Notes under the pieces: generated by a model | Told to the model about the DNA's origin: nothing | What the model saw: the letters and a program-made list of their open reading frames with translations, nothing else | Database searches by the model: none | Source of the DNA: Acidobacteriota bacterium | GTDB lineage: Bacteria; Acidobacteriota; Terriglobia; Acidiferrales; UBA7541 | Reading direction: 5' to 3' | DNA: 8,695 nt | NCBI GenBank assembly: GCA_003133505.1 | Contig: PKXT01000259.1 | Span: forward strand, 6,991 to 15,685 | Made by a program: the position numbers and the translations under genes | Shown: positions 6,140-8,695 of the stretch, piece after piece | Layout of the letters: each line of letters opens with the position of its first letter | Position numbering within the stretch: the stretch's first letter is position 1

Positions 6140-7174
6140 ATGGCCATTCAACTCATAGCCTTGGATATTGATGGCACGCTGCTTGATAGCCAGGGGCGTA
6201 TTCCCGCCGAAAACATGCAAGCCATCGCCGACGCTCGTGCGCGGGGCATTGAAATAGCGCTAGTTACCGGGCGCCGTTACGATTTCGCCAAGACCATCGC
6301 CGATCAAATTGATCTGGAATTTGTGATGATTGTCAGCAACGGGGCATTGATCCGTTCGAAAAATGGCGAAACGCACGCTCGGCGCCTCTTGCCTCGCGAG
6401 CATGCTCGACGCGTGCTGGAAATCACCGCGGGATATCGCGAGGGCGCGTCGGTGGTATTTGACCGGCCACGCGAGGGTCAAGTCATTTACGAATCACTCA
6501 TCTTCACCAATACGGCGCGCCAGAAATACTACGAAGCCAACCGCAAATTTATCGCTCAAATATCCCCCCTGGAAAACTGCCTGACCGAAGATCCGATTCA
6601 GGTTGTATTTACCGGTCCAGTGGATACGATGAGAAGTATCGTGCCGCGGCTGCAGGCCAACCGTGGCGGCCGCGATGCGGGGGCCGTCTATTCGGAGAGC
6701 GCGCCGACAAGATTGCCGGTCGGAGACTCGGGCGCGCGTGAGGTGGGCCCCTGCTTCGTGCCCATCGAGCACGGGCAGCGCGGCGGCGGGAGAGAGCATC
6801 TTACCGAAGGTCACGCCATTGAAGGTATTGACTCCGCTAAGGGGCCTAATTTCGAGATCGCGGTGACCGAATACGAATCACGCGATTTCACAATTGTGGA
6901 TGTACTGTGCGCGGGCTGCACCAAGGGCCGTGCATTGGAGGAGTGGGCGGGAAGTCGCAATATCGCCCGTTCGGAAATTATGGCCATCGGCGATAACTGG
7001 AACGACCGTGAAATGCTGGCCTTTGCGGGTTTGCCGGTGGTTATGGGCAATGCCTCGCCGGCTTTGAAACTTCAGGCAAAAACATCTGTAAATTCGGCGC
7101 CCTGGCGAGTTACTCTAAGTAATGACGAGGGCGGGGTGGCGGTGGCTATCCGAAAATTTGCTCTTGGGGAATAG
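6140..7174 (+). CDS. Cof-type HAD-superfamily hydrolase
   Basis: A 344-residue phosphatase-like protein of the HAD IIB (Cof) subgroup. All four HAD motifs are present: motif I LDIDGTL with nucleophile Asp9 and acid/base Asp11, motif II Thr43 in LVTGRR, motif III Lys262 in CTKGRAL and motif IV GDNWND (284-289). A large cap lies between motifs II and III. Such enzymes usually remove phosphate from sugar phosphates, nucleotides or cofactors such as FMN or PLP; the substrate cannot be read from the sequence. Typical Cof proteins have about 265-285 residues. The excess lies mainly in a Gly/Arg-rich stretch, about residues 173-235, in the cap just before FEIAVTEYESRDFTIVDVL. Start ATG 6140 gives the proper N-terminus; the upstream region (GGCGGCTAGAA) is only a weak ribosome binding site. 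The gene lies 50 bases after era, so it may be read from the same transcript, and ends one base before the next gene. Confidence 0.93.
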   Translation: MAIQLIALDIDGTLLDSQGRIPAENMQAIADARARGIEIALVTGRRYDFAKTIADQIDLEFVMIVSNGALIRSKNGETHARRLLPREHARRVLEITAGYREGASVVFDRPREGQVIYESLIFTNTARQKYYEANRKFIAQISPLENCLTEDPIQVVFTGPVDTMRSIVPRLQANRGGRDAGAVYSESAPTRLPVGDSGAREVGPCFVPIEHGQRGGGREHLTEGHAIEGIDSAKGPNFEIAVTEYESRDFTIVDVLCAGCTKGRALEEWAGSRNIARSEIMAIGDNWNDREMLAFAGLPVVMGNASPALKLQAKTSVNSAPWRVTLSNDEGGVAVAIRKFALGE

Positions 7175-7175
7175 G

Positions 7176-7925
7176 ATGAAGATCGGTTTCTACTTACTGG
7201 CAAGCTCCATTGCCATGACTTCATTATTCGCTCTGGCTGGTGCTCCGCCGGCGCGCGCCGATTACGCCGTAATGCGCAGTGGGGCGCGAATTCATATCAC
7301 CAGTTACGAGCGCGACGGAGACACAATGCGCCTGTATCTCGGCGGCGGCACCGTGGACGTGGCGGCGGCCGACGTGGTGAGTATTGAGCCAGAGGATGTG
7401 TTTCTGACGGGCGGTGTTCCAGCGGAACCCAGCGGCCCATACGGCAGAATTATCCAACAAGCGGCTCAAAAAAACGGCGTGGATCAGGAGTTGATTTCCA
7501 GTGTGATTTCCGCCGAATCAGGTTTCAATTCACGGGCTGTTTCTCCGAAGCACGCACAAGGTCTGATGCAACTCATCCCCAGCACGGCTTCGCGCTACTC
7601 GGTTACGAATGCTCTTGATCCCAGTCAGAATGTTGATGGCGGCACGCGTTATTTGCACGACCTGTTGACAGCATACCACGGCGATACCGACCTCGCCCTG
7701 GCCGCCTACAATGCCGGGCCCCAGCGCGTGGAACAGTACAACGGAGTGCCTCCCTACCCGGAGACTCAGTCCTACGTGAAACGCGTCACTTCAAGGTATC
7801 AGCAGGCGAAAAAGAAAACCGCCGCTGCTCGTCAGCCCATTTGCTATCCCGAAATCGTCGCTTGCCCGGACACGCCGGCTGTGAATGCCCCCGAACCTGC
7901 CCAAATTCTCCCTCCGAGCAAGTAA
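7176..7925 (+). CDS. Exported lytic transglycosylase (SLT domain)
   Basis: A 249-residue secreted protein that should cleave the glycan strands of peptidoglycan between MurNAc and GlcNAc. Residues 1-28 are a signal peptide (MKIGFYLL, hydrophobic core, then PPARA before Asp29, a good signal peptidase I site). Residues about 30-80 form a small beta-rich segment (MRSGARIHITSYERDGDTMR and LYLGGG) that I cannot name. The Slt/MltC-type catalytic domain runs from about 88 to 208: catalytic Glu114 in ISAESGFNSRAVS, then QGLMQLIPSTASRY, DPSQNVDGGTRYL, LALAAYNAGPQRV and PYPETQSYVKRV, all diagnostic. The tail is Pro/Ala-rich with two cysteines (PICYPEIVACP) that could pair in the periplasm. ATG 7176 was chosen because the signal peptide begins there and TTGGGGA (7164-7170) is well placed as ribosome binding site; in-frame upstream codons from 7122 overlap the HAD gene and would bury the signal peptide. 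The one-base gap to the HAD stop implies coupled translation. Confidence 0.95.
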   Translation: MKIGFYLLASSIAMTSLFALAGAPPARADYAVMRSGARIHITSYERDGDTMRLYLGGGTVDVAAADVVSIEPEDVFLTGGVPAEPSGPYGRIIQQAAQKNGVDQELISSVISAESGFNSRAVSPKHAQGLMQLIPSTASRYSVTNALDPSQNVDGGTRYLHDLLTAYHGDTDLALAAYNAGPQRVEQYNGVPPYPETQSYVKRVTSRYQQAKKKTAAARQPICYPEIVACPDTPAVNAPEPAQILPPSK

Positions 7926-8146
7926 GAAGTTTTGGAATGGGTAGCATCAGCAGTTTTCACGAATAACTACGTTTGTGGGAATATGTATTTGCGTTCATTT
8001 CCGCCACCCGTAGAAGGTGGGTTATATACATCTCTTTCGTCGTGTTCCGCGTGGATTTCCCCTCACTGGCACACTTCGGTCATGGCCGCTGCTTTCCTTA
8101 AACGCAGTTTAATCGTATATTTCTTAACCGGCCCGTCGCCGCGCTC
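7926..8146 (+). other. Intergenic region between transglycosylase and permease genes
   Basis: This is the longest non-coding stretch in the window (221 bases). It is visibly richer in A and T than its flanks. It contains a weak hairpin (CCACC 8004-8008 with GGTGG 8016-8020, seven-base loop) that is not followed by a T-run, and a candidate promoter near its end. An open frame from TTG 7932 to 8189 has no ribosome binding site, no family resemblance and runs into the permease gene, so I treat it as non-coding. Loss of tight gene spacing here suggests the end of one transcription unit and the start of another. Confidence 0.55.
8093..8121 (+). promoter_or_regulatory. Possible promoter for the permease gene
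   Basis: TATATT (8116-8121, five of six matches to the -10 consensus) is preceded at a 17-base spacing by TTTCCT (8093-8098, only three of six matches to the -35 consensus). It lies 25 bases before the permease ATG in an A+T-rich patch, which is a sensible place for a promoter. The poor -35 match keeps confidence low. Confidence 0.3.
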
Positions 8147-8695
8147 ATGGCATCCACTCCCACCACGCCTGATTCCACGAGAAGCGTAATTCGCCCAGCT
8201 GTTCAGGTTCTTGTCGCCACCACGGCGATGCTCAGTTTTATTTCTTACTGGAAGGCCGCAGCCATAGTGCTGAATGACCTGGCGTCCTCCGCGTACTACG
8301 CCGGAGGCGAGGCCGAGCAATTCATCGGTAAGACCGCGCCGTGGTTCATTCTGGCCATCATGCTGTTTTCCTACTGTGTGCGCTCCATTTACGTGGAAAG
8401 CTGCAGCATGTTCGTGCGCGGCGGCGTCTATCGCGTGGTGAAGGAAGCGCTGGGCGGCACGCTGGCCAAGATTTCCGTGTCCGCGCTGATGTTCGATTAC
8501 ATCCTTACAGGCCCCATCAGCGGAGTTTCCGCCGGCCAATATCTCGGCAGCCTGATTAATGATCTGCTGGCCTACGCCCACTTGCATATGACCGTGCAGA
8601 GCAATGTCACGGCGGCGGTTTTCGCCTGCATCGTCACCTTGTATTTCTGGTGGCAAAACATCAAGGGCATACCCGAATCGAGCGAGAAGGCCCTG
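8147..8695 (+). CDS. APC-superfamily permease, N-terminal part (3' end cut by window)
   Basis: The frame is open from ATG 8147 to the window edge (183 codons) and the rest of the gene lies outside. An in-frame stop at 8099-8101 and no other start codon between it and 8147 make this the only ATG start, although no clear ribosome binding site precedes it. The product has a short hydrophilic N-terminus (about 15 residues), a first membrane segment with FISYWKAAAIVLNDLASSAY then YAGG, a second around PWFILAIMLFSYCVRSIYVE, a conserved-looking loop FVRGGVYRVVKEALGG, a third segment with SALMFDYILTGPISGVSAGQ and a fourth around VTAAVFACIVTLYFWWQN. The SSAYYAGG and RGGVYRVVKEALG blocks resemble APC-family amino acid/amine permeases, in which the early helices carry Gly-rich unwound substrate-binding segments. 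The substrate cannot be predicted. The gene is probably transcribed independently of the upstream cluster. Confidence 0.8.
   Translation, partial: MASTPTTPDSTRSVIRPAVQVLVATTAMLSFISYWKAAAIVLNDLASSAYYAGGEAEQFIGKTAPWFILAIMLFSYCVRSIYVESCSMFVRGGVYRVVKEALGGTLAKISVSALMFDYILTGPISGVSAGQYLGSLINDLLAYAHLHMTVQSNVTAAVFACIVTLYFWWQNIKGIPESSEKAL

Noticed and set aside
8004..8020. Hairpin CCACC / GGTGG as an intrinsic terminator
   Set aside because: The stem has only five pairs and is not followed by a T-run, so it does not meet the pattern.
7932..8189. 85-codon open frame on the plus strand between the transglycosylase and the permease
   Set aside because: It starts at TTG without a ribosome binding site, has no recognisable motif and overlaps the start of the permease gene.
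8063..8656. 197-codon minus-strand open frame opposite the permease
   Set aside because: The plus strand encodes clear hydrophobic permease helices; the minus-strand product is a His/Gly/Arg-rich shadow.
1..8695. Mobile element, CRISPR array, tRNA or defence system
   Set aside because: No transposase or integrase motifs, regular repeat arrays, tRNA-like cloverleaf or defence-type domains were recognised on either strand.

Overview
This window is a gene-dense bacterial chromosomal segment of fairly high GC. All ten recognisable genes lie on the + strand, and most gaps are shorter than 110 bases. Protein styles (the phoH-ybeY-CorC-era run, a TPM/LemA pair, and an APC-type permease with a characteristic N-terminus) best fit an Acidobacteriota-like, Gram-negative bacterium. 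That taxonomic guess is an inference from remembered family resemblance, not a search. No rRNA, tRNA, CRISPR array, insertion sequence, integrase, phage gene or toxin-antitoxin pair was seen.

Region 1 (1-2148) is a cell-envelope cluster. It holds the 3' part of a TPM-domain membrane protein with a glycine-rich tail, a 265-residue nucleotidyltransferase-like protein whose catalytic aspartates appear replaced, and a LemA-family membrane protein. TPM and LemA proteins are commonly encoded together; the degenerate nucleotidyltransferase between them is the least understood gene here.

Region 2 (about 2150-6089) is a ribosome/RNA-maturation run: a PhoH-type ATPase (YbeZ), the rRNA endonuclease YbeY, a CBS-domain membrane protein of the CorC/YbeX group and the GTPase Era. 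The four are separated by 10, 4 and 7 bases and are probably one operon, with a candidate promoter about 50-80 bases before phoH. YbeY, YbeZ, YbeX and Era are all linked to 16S rRNA maturation or ribosome assembly in other bacteria, so the grouping is functionally coherent.

Region 3 (6140-7925) holds a Cof-type HAD phosphatase and, one base after its stop, an exported lytic transglycosylase. Region 4 (7926-8695) is a 221-base intergenic stretch followed by the 5' part of an APC-type permease cut by the window edge.

This is mainly conserved housekeeping DNA and I did not find a convincing new multi-gene system. The most interesting signal is inside ybeY: an arginine-rich insertion of about 40 residues whose +1 frame reads as a far more ordinary protein segment. 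This suggests a pair of compensating frameshifts, or sequence errors, spanning about 100 bases. The degenerate nucleotidyltransferase between tpm and lemA is second.
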